DNA of 64,000 bases from Dermatophagoides farinae (GCF_024713945.1 NC_134682.1:1798001-1862000); one strand, 5' to 3'; shown: positions 8,898 to 23,066, numbered from the stretch's first letter. Notes: generated by a model not told the origin, from the letters alone. Numbers and translations are program-made.

Positions 8898-11515
8898 ATG
8901 AAATCTTTTCGGTTATTATCATTGTCATCATTATCATCATCCTGTTTATCATCATCATTATGGTGTCTATTCTTCCTCATAATTTGTCCATCATTGTCAT
9001 TATCCATCAATTCATCTGTTATATATGAAGATGATTATGATGGTGGTGAATCTAAACAAAATGAATTGGAAGTTCCACCACGAGGCAATAGTAAGTAATC
9101 ATTTTGTCATAAATTTAATCACACACACACACAGACACACACATTGTGGCTTCACAAGCATACATCATCATCATTACTTTATTGTTCGAAAATCAAGTGA
9201 AAAAAAAATTTAAATTGAAAAAAATTATTTCATTTTTTTCTCTTAATTCATTTTCAAATGGTCACGAAATACATCTTATGATGATCGATCGAAAATCATC
9301 ATATAATAGCTGATGACAATGGATTAAAATTGATTTGTTATTATGGCAGTTGGGCTGTTTATCGACCGGGAAGAGGAAAATTTCCAGTAGAAGAAATTGA
9401 TCCATTTCTATGCAGGTATCTTATTGAAATAAAAATCATTTATATACACGGATCAAACTATTGATTCTCATTTTTTTTTCTCTCAATCATTAAATTTTCA
9501 TTTTTTTTTTGTTTTGTTTTGTTTTGTTGACAATTCCCACACACACACACACACACAGTCACATCATCTATGGCTTTGCTGGTCTAAGCTATGATAATAA
9601 AATTCGTCCACTTGATCCATATAATGATTTAAAAGAAAATTGGGGCAAAGGTGCCTTTCTTCGATTTACTGGATTGAAGAAAATTAATAAAAAACTTAAA
9701 ACAATGATTGCCATTGGCGGTTGGAATGAAGGATCGGTCAAATATTCGAATATGGCATCGAATCCTGAATCACGAAAAACATTTGTCAATTCAGTTATGG
9801 ATTTTTTGGAACGTTATGATTTTGATGGTCTTGATTTTGATTGGGGTATGATAATGTGAATAAATTTCAAAATAATTTTATAACTAATTTAAATCAATTC
9901 GATTCATTCAGAATATCCTGGATCACGTGGTGGTAAACCTGAAGATAAACGTAATTTTGTCATTCTATTACGTGAACTTAAACAAGCATTCGAACCAAAA
10001 GGTTATATATTGAGTTCAGCTGTTGCAGCTGGAAAACATTTTATGGATCCTGCATATGATGTTCCTCAAATGTCAAAATATTTGGATATTATCAATGTTA
10101 TGTGTTATGATTATCATGGTAGTTGGGAAACACGTACCGGACATCATGCACCATTATATGGTCGACCAAATAATCCGGATGATTTTCAATTAAACGTAAA
10201 TTTCTCCATCAATTATTGGCTTGCCAAAGGTGCACCACGAAACAAAATAGTTCTTGGCATGGGAACCTATGGTAGAGCTTTTACATTGCGAAAAGCCGAA
10301 GATCATGATGTTGGATCAACTGCTCCTCAAAAAGGTCAAGCTGGCCCATACACACGTGAAGGTGGTTCTCTGGGTTATAATGAAATTTGTGAAATGAAAA
10401 TGAAATTAGGTGATCGAATGAAAAGCCAATGGGATCCATATTATATGTCTCCATTTTCATATTGGGATCGTCAATGGGTTGGCTATGATAATATGAAAAG
10501 TATTGAAATCAAAGCTAACTATGCAAAAGCGATGGGTCTAGCTGGTGGTATGATATGGTCAATAGAAACCGATGATTTTGGTGGACATTGTGGTCCAAGA
10601 TATCCGTTATTGAATACAATACGACGAGTGTTCCAAAGTCAAGAACCGCCAAGAATGCCCAAACCAAGTGTTGATCAAGGTCACGATGAATCAACACATC
10701 GACCAAGTTCTACATCACCATTTCCTTCGCCATCAACTAGATCACCGCCTCCTCCAACATCACCAAGACCATCATCACCACGGCCATCATCACCACGACC
10801 ATTTCCACCATCTACAACAACAAGTCGAATGCCAAGTAGTGAAACACCTACAACGACAACAAGATGTATTAGAACTAGTACTACTAGAGCATCCGCATCA
10901 AGTCCAATCATAACGACACCCATGATAACGACAACTACAACAACGACAACCAGCCAAAAACCATGGAAGCCATCATCATCGATGACAACAACATCAACAA
11001 CAGCTCAACCTACAAAAAGGCCTGATGATTCGACAACGGGTTCAACTTGGTGGTCAAGTTCAACACCATGGTGGCCACAGAAACCATCACCAGGTGCATC
11101 GGCCAGTTCAGAAATGTGGTGGTCATCAACATTTCCAACGGTAAATAGAAAAATTAGCATTAGTCCACAAAACAGTATTGAAGAAAAAATAACGACAGTA
11201 AAAAATCCATTCAATTATCCGGCAAAAGATGATGATGATGAATTTATTTGTGGTGAAGAAGGTTTATATAGACAACCAGATGATTGTACAAAATTTATAC
11301 GTTGTGTGGAAACCAAAATTGAAGGACAATTTCAATTATTTTTCTATGAATGTCCAGAAAAGACTGTTTTCAATAATGATTCAAAATTATGTGATTGGGT
11401 TGAAAATGTTCCCGAATGTATGAAATCGGTACCACATTATTATTTTCGTGGCAATGTTTTTACCATTAAAAATACCATACTACCAAAAGGAGCTTTGGAT
11501 CATCCAAAAAAATGA
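8898..11515 (+). CDS. Secreted GH18 chitinase with mucin-like linker and C-terminal chitin-binding domain
   Basis: Exons 8898-9090, 9310-9415, 9559-9845 and 9912-11515 join in consistent phases to give 665 residues. Seen: a hydrophobic signal sequence in the first 36 or so residues; a GH18 domain at about 68-375 with the intact catalytic motif DGLDFDWE (D125, D128, D130, E132), which is split by intron 3 between the W and E codons; other GH18 blocks are AIGGWNEGS, MCYDYHGSWE and MIWSIETDDFGGHC. A Pro/Ser/Thr-rich linker (about 385-560, with PRPSSPRPSSPRP repeats) is probably O-glycosylated. A CBM14-type domain at about 577-635 has six cysteines. Role: endo-hydrolysis of chitin in cuticle, peritrophic matrix or food. 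The layout equals that of mite chitinase allergens of the Der f/Der p 15 type, but I do not claim it is that gene. Intron 2 ends in a (CA)n tract directly before its AG. Confidence 0.93.
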
Positions 11516-11772
11516 AATGTGGTAATGTAATGGTAGATTTTTTTTTCTTCTTTTTGTTTTTACGATTAAATGGATGATAAACCAATTTTTTTACAAAAAA
11601 AATATTTGTGATGGTGATGGAAAAACAAAACAAAACAAAAAAAATTCAGTCGCACAGATCAAATGTACAGTGGCAACAAATGTTTGTAATCAATCAAATT
11701 TTATTTATTTGTAATTAAAAAAATTATTATTTTTTTTCAATCAATCAAACAGCAAAAAAAATGGAGAATATT

Positions 11773-14144
11773 TCAATCTAATAACAAATGATTTTGTTGT
11801 ATAAATGTTGAAATGGTATTTATAGAATCGAGACTAAAAAATTTCGTACCAAGACACATTTCATATTGTATGGATGATAATTTATTATCACAATGTATTG
11901 CATGATAAATGTGTATTAGATCTGGATCAGCTGAACGAAATATGGTTAAATTACTGGCAATAAAACGATCATAAAGATTAACATCTTCCATACCCCAACC
12001 ATTAATGTTTGTATCATAACCACCAACAGAAATTAAATCCTGATTATATACGGAAACAATACCATAACCAAATTGACGCCAATATCCAAATTCTTGATCA
12101 TGAATAGATTCATTTTTTGTTATTAATTTTTTCAATGAATTTTGATATTGGCTGAATACAATTGGATAATAAACTTGTTGCTTGAATATAGTATTACTAC
12201 GAACACGATGTAAAACTTGTTCAGTGAAAAGCATATCAACATCTAAGAAAAATAAAAGTGATGAATTATTGAATAGTAATGAACTTTGTTGTAATGCTGT
12301 TCCACGAGAAAATTTTCCATCAACTTGAAGGATATTTTTTGTGCCTGAAAATTCCTTCATAATGATTTCAATTTCAGACACAGTTTGATTCGAATGATTG
12401 GGAAATAAAACCACTGTTAAAGTTAAACGATCATCTTGTCGATATACTTGAATAAAATTCCGAACAAATCTTTTAAATGTTAATATTCGTCCGGCTAATG
12501 GAACAATTACATTGACAATATCCACAGGTTTATCTTCCAAATGTAACAAACGTGTTGGAGAAAATGTTTGAACAGCGTAAACATGTTTTCGAATAGGAAT
12601 CGTTAATCGTTTACCTTGATATTTTCGATACATCATCAAAAAATCCAGAACAAATTGTGTGCCAATCGATTGCGTGGAACGAACATAACCATAATGTAAA
12701 CTATGATAATCAAATAATGTTCCTTTTTTGAATGAATTATGATTCAATGTATTCATTATTTGTTCAATATTTTGATTAAATGCCTGTACAATATCTTTTT
12801 CAATATTCTTTTTCGGATTCAATGATTTTTCAGTGTATAATTTTTGTGTGAAAAATTTCCATGTAGGATTTGTTAAAGTTTTTGTAAATAAAACTTTCAA
12901 TGATGGATAGAAACCAATGTTTTCTGCTTCGTTGGCCAATCGTTTTATGCTGATCAATGTTTTAAATTTCATCGATAATAAATCTATCCAATCATTTCGA
13001 TTAGTAGTAGCAATAAGTAGAATATTTAAACGTCGAAATAATTTTGTGATTTGAAAATTTAAATTTTGATGATCAATACTTTTAAAATATCGATACAGAT
13101 TTTTCATTGCATTAGGATTTTTAATCGGATGTATGGTCAAAGCATTCAATAGATCTTTGGATGGAATCATATCGTTTAAAATTGATGTCTGTATTGATGA
13201 ATTATGGTGGAAAAGATTTTGCATATCATAACTCCATGTACAAGAAATTCCGGCAAATTGCCGTAAACAACGACCAATTTCAACATCTTCATGTGTTGAA
13301 TAAAGATTTTGTAGACAATATTTAACATTCGAAGCGATTTTAGCCAATGATTTGAATGAAATAATGACACCAGGTCCACCCATACAGAAATTATCATGTG
13401 AATCAAGATTCAGTTGTCCAAATTCTTCTTTATTTCCAACACCAGTTTGACCAATATAAATCGATTCCGAACTATTAAGACTTTCTAGAAAATTTTTTAA
13501 ACGTTCAACATTGACAAAAACATCATCATCGGCACGCATAAAAAATTTATAACGATCACCGAAATAATCGTTCATAAATTTGAACATGAAAAAAGATTTC
13601 TTCTGTGGTGGATAAGAATCATCCACCTGTGGTAAGGCGACAAATGGTAGATTCGAATTGGTCCTGTGTTTTCAAAAAAGGATATTCTATCATTATCATG
13701 TACATTTCAATTCACTATGAATAGAAAAAAAATTTACTTTTGATTTGAGCTTGTAAAAAATAATACATCACCAGGTAGATCACGACCCCATGTATCATAG
13801 ATTGTCTGCGCTCTGGTATCCAAAAATGATTTGGCAGTCATCACACCAATCAATAATAATTTACGTTGATGATTAGTTGATGTCATATTATGAATCGAAT
13901 GAAATGTATGTGCCAAATCATTTTTGGTCGATACATGAATAACATCATTATCATTATCATAAAGCCAAGATGATCGATATGAACAAAGTTGATAGAGAAT
14001 ATCTTTTTTAAAATTTTCATAATTAATCAAACGAAATTGACATGTGATCCATGAACCAATAATGATGCCGATTACAATATGGATGGCCTGTTTCAATGTT
14101 CTAAATGATTTACCATAGTTTTTTTTCATCATCATGATGATCAA
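11773..14144 (-). CDS. CHSY1: Chondroitin sulfate synthase (bifunctional GlcA/GalNAc transferase)
   Basis: Two exons, 14144-13738 and 13663-11773, joined in frame (K-T-N-S-N) to give 765 residues; vertebrate CHSY1 has about 800. Seen: a type II transmembrane anchor at about residues 19-37 (AIHIVIGIIIGSWITCQF); an N-terminal GT31-like domain with VDDSYPPQKKSF, the metal-binding ADDDVFV at about 179-184, FCMGGPGVI and THEDVEIGRC; and a C-terminal GT7/CHGN-type domain with FFLDVDMLF at about 609 and GWGMEDVNLYDRF at about 695. These are the family's diagnostic motifs. Role: in the Golgi it extends chondroitin chains by alternating glucuronic acid and N-acetylgalactosamine transfer. CHSY1 fits better than CHPF because both metal motifs are intact. 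AATAAA on the minus strand near 11701 may be its poly(A) signal. It is convergent with the chitinase, 257 bp apart. Confidence 0.92.
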
Positions 14145-14851
<707 letters not shown>

Positions 14852-17800
14852 TTAGATGAGCGACGATCGATTCGTTGTTGTTGTTGTTGTTGCTATTGAA
14901 TGGGTGTTTTGATTTTGATTGATTGGAATCGATCCTTGCCCTTGTGGCTGCTGCTGTTGTTGTTGTTGAATTGTTCCACCATCATCCGGTATTCGATTAA
15001 TAGTCGGCTTAAATTGTTTATACATTATCTGTGAAAGAGTAAGAAAAATATGAAGTTTTTTACACATCAACATCAACAACAAAAACAAACCTTTTCCTCC
15101 ATATCAGGTACACGGGATAGAAAATCAATAATTTCATTATTATTAATGGAATCTGGTGAACGAAATTTTTTCGTAAATTTATTTATACCCCACAAAAGAA
15201 TCAGATAACGAATGTGTATAAAATAAAGTACTATCGTTGCCATTGACATACAGATAACGGCTAACCATGTTAAATAAGGCACTGTAAAATTTGTGGCACT
15301 ATTGAAACAAAAAACAAAAAAAAATTAAATTTTCAACATTCGATTCAACATTGTTACATCATGATTGACTTACTTTTTACAACGTTCAATATATGATGCA
15401 ATTTGTCCAATAATCAACATGACCAATGTTGATAGATCCTGAACGGTTTGTAATTTTTCTTTAAATGATTTTTTCTCTTCACCTTTTTCATCAAAATCTT
15501 CATCAATTAATTTTGTTTCATCGATATATTCATCATCATTATAATAATCATCATTGTTGTTATTACTATTATTAATACAATTCTGATTATGGCCAACTTT
15601 TCTTGTGGAATAATTATGAAATCGAATACCAATATAATTCATTAATATATACAACAATATGACCAATGGTATCATATAGAATTCAAAATAATAAACTGAT
15701 GCTAAAAATGTGATAAATGCAAATATTGATCGTGTCGGTGATTCCCATTGTATGCATGAATGTAAGAATTGTCCAATTTCAACAAATTCTAAGCATATAT
15801 TTTTCAATCTCATTGCATTACGTATGAATAATGTACGTTTGAATTTTATTTCATTCTGTACATATTTTGTAGGCCTTGGTGTAAATGTTAGAACACTTGC
15901 TTTTAGCTATTTTGTACGAATGATGAATGAGTCGAAAAATGATGTAAAAAGATAAAATTGATAAATGGGATTTTTTTGCATATCAATGCCATGGACATAA
16001 GACATGAGATATGAAAAAAAAGAGAAAAGAAAATTCAATTAGAATAAAAATCAGATTTTTTTTTTGTTTGAATATTCACCTGATTATATGTGATCCAGCA
16101 TTCCAGAAAAATATGGCCTTTAGAACGATGACGTAATTTTTTATCCTTCAATGCATACCAATGTTTTTCACCATTTTTTATTTTCAATAATGGTAACGCT
16201 ACTTTTCCAAGAAATTCTACACGATCTTTATCTTCATCATAGACGGTCACTTCAAGTACATCATGTATGTCTTTAATTTTACTAGTTTTTTTTGTTTTGT
16301 TTTGTTCGTACATGTCAAATTCAGATTTTAAATTTTTCATTAATTTTTTTCCAAATGTTACATCTACTTACAATTTAAACAATTTATTCCAAACAGGAGA
16401 CAATGTTTTATACTCAGTACTTGTACGTAAACGTTCATTTACCAATTCAAGAACACAGAATGGATCAGATTTTCCATTGATATCGGCTGCAGCTAAATTT
16501 TCTGCTCTATGTACTGCGTGTGTGTGTGGGTGTGTGTTGATCAAACATGATGATCCAAAAAAAATGATCCATTTAAAATGATGAAACTTTTCAACGTTTT
16601 TTTATTATTATTCCTGCTCTTACCTTTTACGATCAATGTACCGATATCGAGAAAATTTTCATAAAAATTATTCAGGTCCTAATAATGGTTAATGGATTTT
16701 TTCCGGATAAAAAAAAATAAAGCAAAAAATAAATAAATAAATAAAATTGTTTGTCTTGGATCGATCAATCGATCAATTAGATTCAATTGATAAAATTATA
16801 CCTTTAGCTTGGCAAGTGAAATTAATTGTTTCAATGAATTTGGCTGTTGTTGTTGTTGCTGTTGTTGTATTTGAATCATATCATATGTTTCTTGTTGCTG
16901 TTGTTTAGTTGTTGATGATGACTGTAAACCAGTAATTGTAACGAGCATTTCAATTCTAGCCATCATCATTGTTGTTGATTTATTAAAACTATTATTGTTA
17001 CTAGAATTACATGCTGCCGATGTAATTGACAATGTTGTCATTGAATTACGATTAACCATCATTGGATTAGTATTGAATTCATAAACAAAACGATGTGTAT
17101 GTTCAGGTTCTAATTCACTGAGATCTGTACAAACTTTATCAATAAAATCATTATTCTGTTGATGATGATGTTGTTGTCCTGAATAACCAAGTGTAATTTC
17201 CAATACTTTTGATTGATCAGCATAAAGATGTAGATCAAATTGTTCAGCCCAATATGGTGATCGTACCGATTTAACGGCTGTTTTACTTTTATATTTTTCC
17301 ATTCCCAATTTCATACGTATACAATAATCATGATCTAGATCAATATTATCACCTTTTATCAATACAATCGATACAATTGAATCATATAGCTGTGATTTGA
17401 TTCGTTTATTTGTTTGTCCATCCATTCCGGCTATTGTGGTCCATTTTCCACGTCCATAATAATATTCACGTTCTTCATGTGTTTTTGGATTCAAACGGAT
17501 TGTCAATACTATTTTACCCCATGAGGAATCATAATTTTGCATATTATTATTTGCATTATTATTATTATCATGAAGATAAAGTTCAAAATCTGTTGATCTA
17601 TAGTCAAAAAAAAGTGAGTAAAGAAACTGTTTTTTTTTTGTCTATAATTTTCTATACTTCAACATTACTTACATTCCAGGTTCAAGTTTTGTTAGATCAA
17701 TATTGGCTGTACCAAGATAATCATCCATGAAAAATAAATCATAATCAAATACTTTCAATGTCATTGGTTCACAGATATTATCCACTGGTAAAACAAAATA

Positions 17801-19879
17801 TTCATCCCATATTGGATTCAATGTTTTATATTTTGTTTGACTTTTATATACAACTCTATTTCCAAGCATAAATTTTACATATGGATCACTAGTACCACAT
17901 GAATCTTTTGCTAAAAGATTTTCACCATGTTTAAGATGACAATCAATCTGAAAGAATGGATATTGTAATAATCGATGTATTCGTTGTAAACGCATCATAT
18001 CCTCCTATATGAATATGTGAGAATCTGTTAATCCCAAAAAAATTTGACATTTGTAAAAAGATAAAAATTCAAGAATAAAACTTGCATAATTTTGTGCTTT
18101 TGGCAACAATGTTGATGTTGCTGTTGTTGTTGTTGTTGTTGTATCAACCATTTCTGATAATCGGCCATTTACATTCGTATCCGTTATTGTTGCCGTTGAC
18201 ATTTCATCACTGCTATCATCATTTTTATTTAAATCAATTGTTTTACTGGCTTTTGTTTTCAGGATACGGATTTTAGGCTTAATTTGTTGTTGTTGTTGTT
18301 GTTGCTGATTATCGATTGCCATCATAATCGGTTCATTTTGTTGTTCATCCATAATGGCTATTGGTGCCATTTCGTTATTTTGTATTGATTCAATAGAGTT
18401 GTTGTTGTTGTTGTTGTTGTTGTTGTCGTTATTATTCTCATCTAAACTTGAGCTATTATTTGTTAGTTGTTGATAATTTTGTTTTGTAGATATGAATGAT
18501 TTTTCCGAATGACAAGAATCATCACTTTGTACAACATAATCGGTACCACGAAATTTTTGTTGTTGATTACGTTGCAAACATATACGATGCATATCACGTT
18601 TAATTCGTTTTAGACGACTCATTTTTTTCACATTTTCCATTGTTGGTATTGATTGATTTTTCATTAATGTTGATGATTGTGATGATTCGTTTTTTGTTTG
18701 ATCTTCATAATGATGATCATTACTGATATTATGGCCAATATTATTTTGTTCATCATCTTCAGTTTGTGTATAATAATTATCTATTTCTACACCGGTAGTT
18801 AATTTTTTTGTTTTTGTTGTTGTTGTTGCTGTTGGTTCACTCATCATCTGTTCAATTAAACAATCATCTTTAAGATTCATTGAACTTAAATCCGGTATAG
18901 ATATAGCACGACGATTATCTTGATCAAGAATTAATGATTTTTTTGGCTTCCAAAATGGTGATAATCTCATACTACTTGTTATGCGTGCATTTCTGTGATT
19001 ATTATTATTTTTATTCTTATGATGATGAACATTATTATCCGATTTTAATCGTTTCTGATGATGATGATGATGACGATTACGTCGTAATAATGTTAAATCA
19101 TCTGGATCAAAATCACTTGGTTGTGTATCACAGTCACTAGTCATTGTTGATGGTGTAAAACGTTTGAATGAAAACAATAATTGTTTTAGACTTGATTTTG
19201 AAAATGATCTAGTTGATGATGTATATTTTGAATGGCGATGAAATGGACTTGCCGATGATGATGTACCACCGGATGAACAATTTGATTGATTTGAACCACA
19301 TCGATTTTTATCGATATTATTGTTGGTTGTTGTATCATTCATAATATTTGCATTCAAATGTTTATTCATACGTAGTTGTTTCAAACCATAATTATTATTA
19401 TCATCATCATCATCATCGTCATCACTAGTTTTATCAACAAAAATTTTTTTTGATTTTTTCATCAATTTTCTTGATGACCTTCGACGAATCATTATCGGTG
19501 TCAGTGCTGTTGTTGTTGCTGTTGTCATTGCTGATGCTGTTGCTGTTGTTGTTGTTGTTGCTGTTGTTGTTGTTGTTGTTGTTGCCATTATTGCCGATTC
19601 TGATTCATCATAATTATCAATGGTTTTTGGTTCAACACCAAATAATAATTGATCACAACGATCTATGAAGAAAGAATTATTATGATAAATAAAATATAAT
19701 AATGGTATTGAGATGCAAATCCAAAAAAATGTTGAAAATGGAAATAATGGTATATAAACAATGGCAAACATGCAAAATAATCTTGGTGATAAAAAACGGA
19801 AACGATATTGTTTCCAACGTGGTAATATCACACGATAAAGTGGATGCATTTCATCATAATCATGATGTATTCGGGCCAT
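14852..19879 (-). CDS. MCTP: Multiple C2 and transmembrane domain protein (MCTP)
   Basis: Exons in minus order: 19879-18173 (end tentative), 18004-17673, 17597-16802, 16678-16624, 16513-16372, 16281-16080, 15906-15374, 15298-15091 and 15028-14852; 1383 residues if joined so. Seen: an N-terminal pair of hydrophobic stretches (residues about 24-60), a long disordered Thr/Asn/Asp/Gln region, three C2 domains, and the C-terminal two-part membrane region ([26 protein letters not shown] and [20 protein letters not shown]), followed by the conserved [30 protein letters not shown]2A ([23 protein letters not shown]) and C2C ([18 protein letters not shown]) keep their calcium-binding aspartates. C2B does not (DHDYC, LGYS). 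Family role: ER-anchored calcium sensor affecting neurotransmitter release. The large 5' exon runs into a TAG just before the C2A exon, so a splice is needed; GTAAAT at 18172 is the best phase-0 donor and GTTGAT about 30 bp further on (minus strand) is the alternative. A second possible N-terminus is at 23545-23926. Confidence 0.85.
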
Positions 19880-21960
19880 CTTTTTTTTGTGTGTGTGAAT
19901 GAAAAAAAATGGATGATAATGGCAGAGAAGTGAAAAAAAAAAAATAAATAAAATCTCAAGAATCTCAAGGCCAAATCTTAACACTCATAGCTCATTGTTT
20001 ACGATGTGAAAAAAATGGTCAATAATAATTGTTTTGTCTTTTTTTTTCACAGATTTCAAATAATAATAAATTGTTTAATTTGGTTAATTGATTTTTTTGT
20101 TTTGTTTAATTTGAAAAAAAAATCACTGAATCTATGAATGCATAAAAAAATTCATCCATTCATTGATGATTGTGAATGAGAATAAAACAAAAATTCGAAT
20201 TCGAATGAGCTGTTTTTATATATGTAATAACAACAACACGAAAATATCCTTTGTTTTTTTTTCTGCATTGGCATGTTTGATAATGATAATTGTTGTTGTT
20301 GTTGTTGTTGTTATTGATTGAACACAATCATGATGATGACCAAAAAAAAAAAAAAAAAATGACGAAATTCAAAACGAATTTGATTGATTAACTATCGAAT
20401 CATACACACACATTGGTGAAAAGTGTCATTTTGGTTATAATTCACTTGTTTGGTGGTGGTGGTGGTGGTATTAGTGGGGGAAGTGTATAGGATTTTATTT
20501 TTTATATTGTTACACGAAACAAAGAATGATGATGACAACATCCTTTCATTTGTTTTTAACCAGAAGAAAAAATGACGAAAATAAAAATCAAACAGAAAAA
20601 AAATGCAAATTATGCAAATGTGTGTGTGTGGACATGTAATAAAAATGAAATAGAGGAAAATCATCATCATCATCATCTTTAAATGGCTATTTGCATTGTA
20701 TCTGTATGATGCTATTCAATGGTGAATTGATCATCAAAAAGAATTTGGTTGTATCTCTTATACCTTACATACGAAAAAAAAATTGATCATCAATATCGAT
20801 CGATTGATGAACAATTCATCCATTGATGATCTATCCATAAATATCGATTAGATCAATGTGCCAATAAATATCAATCCATATCACACACACACACACACAA
20901 AAAGATTATATTGTTTCATTATTATTCAATGTCAAGGAAAATAGAAGCTGATGATGAAAATTTTTCATTTTTTTTTTGTTTGTTTGTTTGTTTGTCTTAA
21001 TTTTTCATTTTCATTATCAATCAATCAATCGATATTGATTTGATGGTATTTTCTAATGGAAAATATTTTCTTTCCTTGTCTCTTGTTTTTTCTTTCAAAA
21101 TTTTTTTTTTTTTTTTTTTTTGATGATTAATCTTTTGACCTATTGATTAGAGCTAATTGATTAATTACAACCATTATAGAGACAAGAAGAAAAAAAAATC
21201 TTATGATCCATCATCATCGTCATCGTCATCATCGTCATCATAGTCATCATCATCAGATATAAACACGAGCATAGTGAATGGGTAGAGATAAAATGAAAAA
21301 AAACAGATTTTTTTGGTTATCTCGCCATTTATAAAATCACGATTTGAAATAGATAGATGATCTCTACCATCTCGTCATCTAAAAATGTCCTCAAAACTTT
21401 GAATAAATATTTGCACTCTGATCCATCAATCCAGCAATCTAGCAAACACGAATGAAATGAATATGTGTTAAAATTCATTTGAACACAACAAAATAAAAAA
21501 TATCCAAGTATTTGAGCAATAAAATTCAAAAATAGTGGTGGAAAGAATTTCCAAAAAAATTAAATTTTCACATCTAAACAAATTTTTTTTTTTTGATCAG
21601 CAAATAGAAAAAAAAACTGATTGCAACAACCAAAAAAAATTTTTTTTTTTTCGTTTTTGATAAGGAAATGAAGATTAAATATCCACATAATAATATACCA
21701 TATATATAAATATTCAAACAGCAATCTGATGATATGATAATTTCAATAATGGTGGAAATATCTCAAAATATTGCAAACAACAACAACAACAACAACAACG
21801 GCAATCTAGGAGTGAAAAAAAAAACAAATGAATGAATGAATTCACCAGATTACTTGATGGTAAAAAAAATTTTTTCGGTTTTTCCCTGTTTGGTTTTGTT
21901 TGATTGTCCAAAAAAAAGGTCATCACTTTCATCAGAATCGATTCAATTGAATTGATTTGG
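19880..21960. other. MCTP 5' flank or first intron, left part
   Basis: AT-rich with (GTT)n, (GTG)n, GAT-rich and poly-T tracts and (CA)8 near 20882; no supported gene. It is either the promoter region of the 19879 start or, if the exon at 23545-23926 joins MCTP, part of the first intron. The 66-104-codon frames here (20392-20676, 21329-21529, 21714-22028) are low-complexity and show no family motif. Confidence 0.4.
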
Positions 21961-21964
21961 TTAA

Positions 21965-22814
21965 CCCTAGAAAGGTAACCTACGTAAAATTTATGCTTTT
22001 TGCACTTCAAAATGTTCCAAAAAAACACTCACGATGCTAAGACAGCTGGAACCCCTTTCTATTCCTCAAGAATATATTTCTACACCTTTAGAAATAGAAA
22101 AGATCCAGTTTTCGCCTTTTATCTGTTATCTACAAGCTCAGGCGTAAAAGCTTGTACGTAAAATTTACGTATGGTTGCCTGAATCAGCATAGAAAAATCT
22201 TAGAAAATTTTGCTGAGAGCGATAGTTTCGGAAATTTTTCCCAAAAAACGTCATTTATGAATAAAAATAATTTTAATCTTTTTCTTTTTTTTATCTTTTC
22301 ACTTGTCAAAAACGTTTTTTCTCGCAATATTTTTTGAAATAAACGTCTTTTCTGTTCATTTGTTTATGTTTTTCACTTTATTCAAAATTAAAATGCTTGC
22401 AAAAAGCGTTTAACAACGACCGGATGTAAACGTTGTGGCACCGCCCCCGTGGCGAATATCAGATAAAAATTTGTCAATCATGTTTCGATACACAATCATC
22501 GATTGATTAATCATATTTACAGGATCATTTTTCATTTTTTCTTTACGCTGTGATAATTTCAAAATTGACAATAAAAAAAAATTCAAAATTTACACCATAT
22601 CTTTGATTTGATATTTTTGAACTTTCCATTTTTGAAAAATGATTTTTTTTTCTTTAATATAAAATAGAGGTGTGATTCAATGAATAAACGTTAAAATTTA
22701 ACATAAATAATCAGATGAATAATTTTTTTAGCGGAAATAAGTTATGCATATCAACTACGTAAAATTTACGTAGGTTACCTTTCCCGCAATATCGATAAGG
22801 TTACCTTTCTAGGG
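21965..22814. mobile_element. Non-autonomous piggyBac-like DNA transposon (850 bp)
   Basis: Both ends carry perfect 16-bp inverted repeats, CCCTAGAAAGGTAACC at 21965-21980 and its reverse complement at 22799-22814. Both are flanked by TTAA (21961-21964 and 22815-22818), the target duplication made by piggyBac transposases. The repeat begins CCCTAGAAAG, as in the founding piggyBac. A sub-terminal motif TACGTAAAATTTA follows directly at the left end (21981) and lies further in at the right end (22756-22772, as the palindrome TACGTAAAATTTACGTA, with a second AAAGGTAACC beside it). This matches the unequal spacing of the terminal and internal repeats in the founding element. A third copy of the palindrome is at 22155-22171. 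The longest internal frame is 61 codons, so no transposase is encoded. It lies between MCTP and its probable first exon. Confidence 0.9.
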
Positions 22815-22818
22815 TTAA

Positions 22819-23066
22819 ACATGTGATGTATTTTTTTTTTTTTTTTATTAACAATTTGTGTATGCAATGTATGGTATGTGATTTTCTGAATGTAGTAGAA
22901 TAAATTTATTTTACTGTCTGTCATTTTTCACTAGAATCATGAAAAAAACAAAAAAAATTTACTCTGCACGGTGACGCATATAATACAAACACGTTACATT
23001 ATTATTATTATTTACAAATCATCATCATCATCAATAATGAAAATTGATGGTCAAACAAATGACCGT

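Noticed and set aside
10681-10923. Minus-strand frames inside the chitinase linker
   Set aside because: Antisense shadows of the Pro/Ser/Thr repeat region.
22152-22337. Possible transposase remnant inside the piggyBac-like element
   Set aside because: Only 61 codons, with no DDD catalytic motif or Cys-rich end; treated as noncoding filler of a non-autonomous element.
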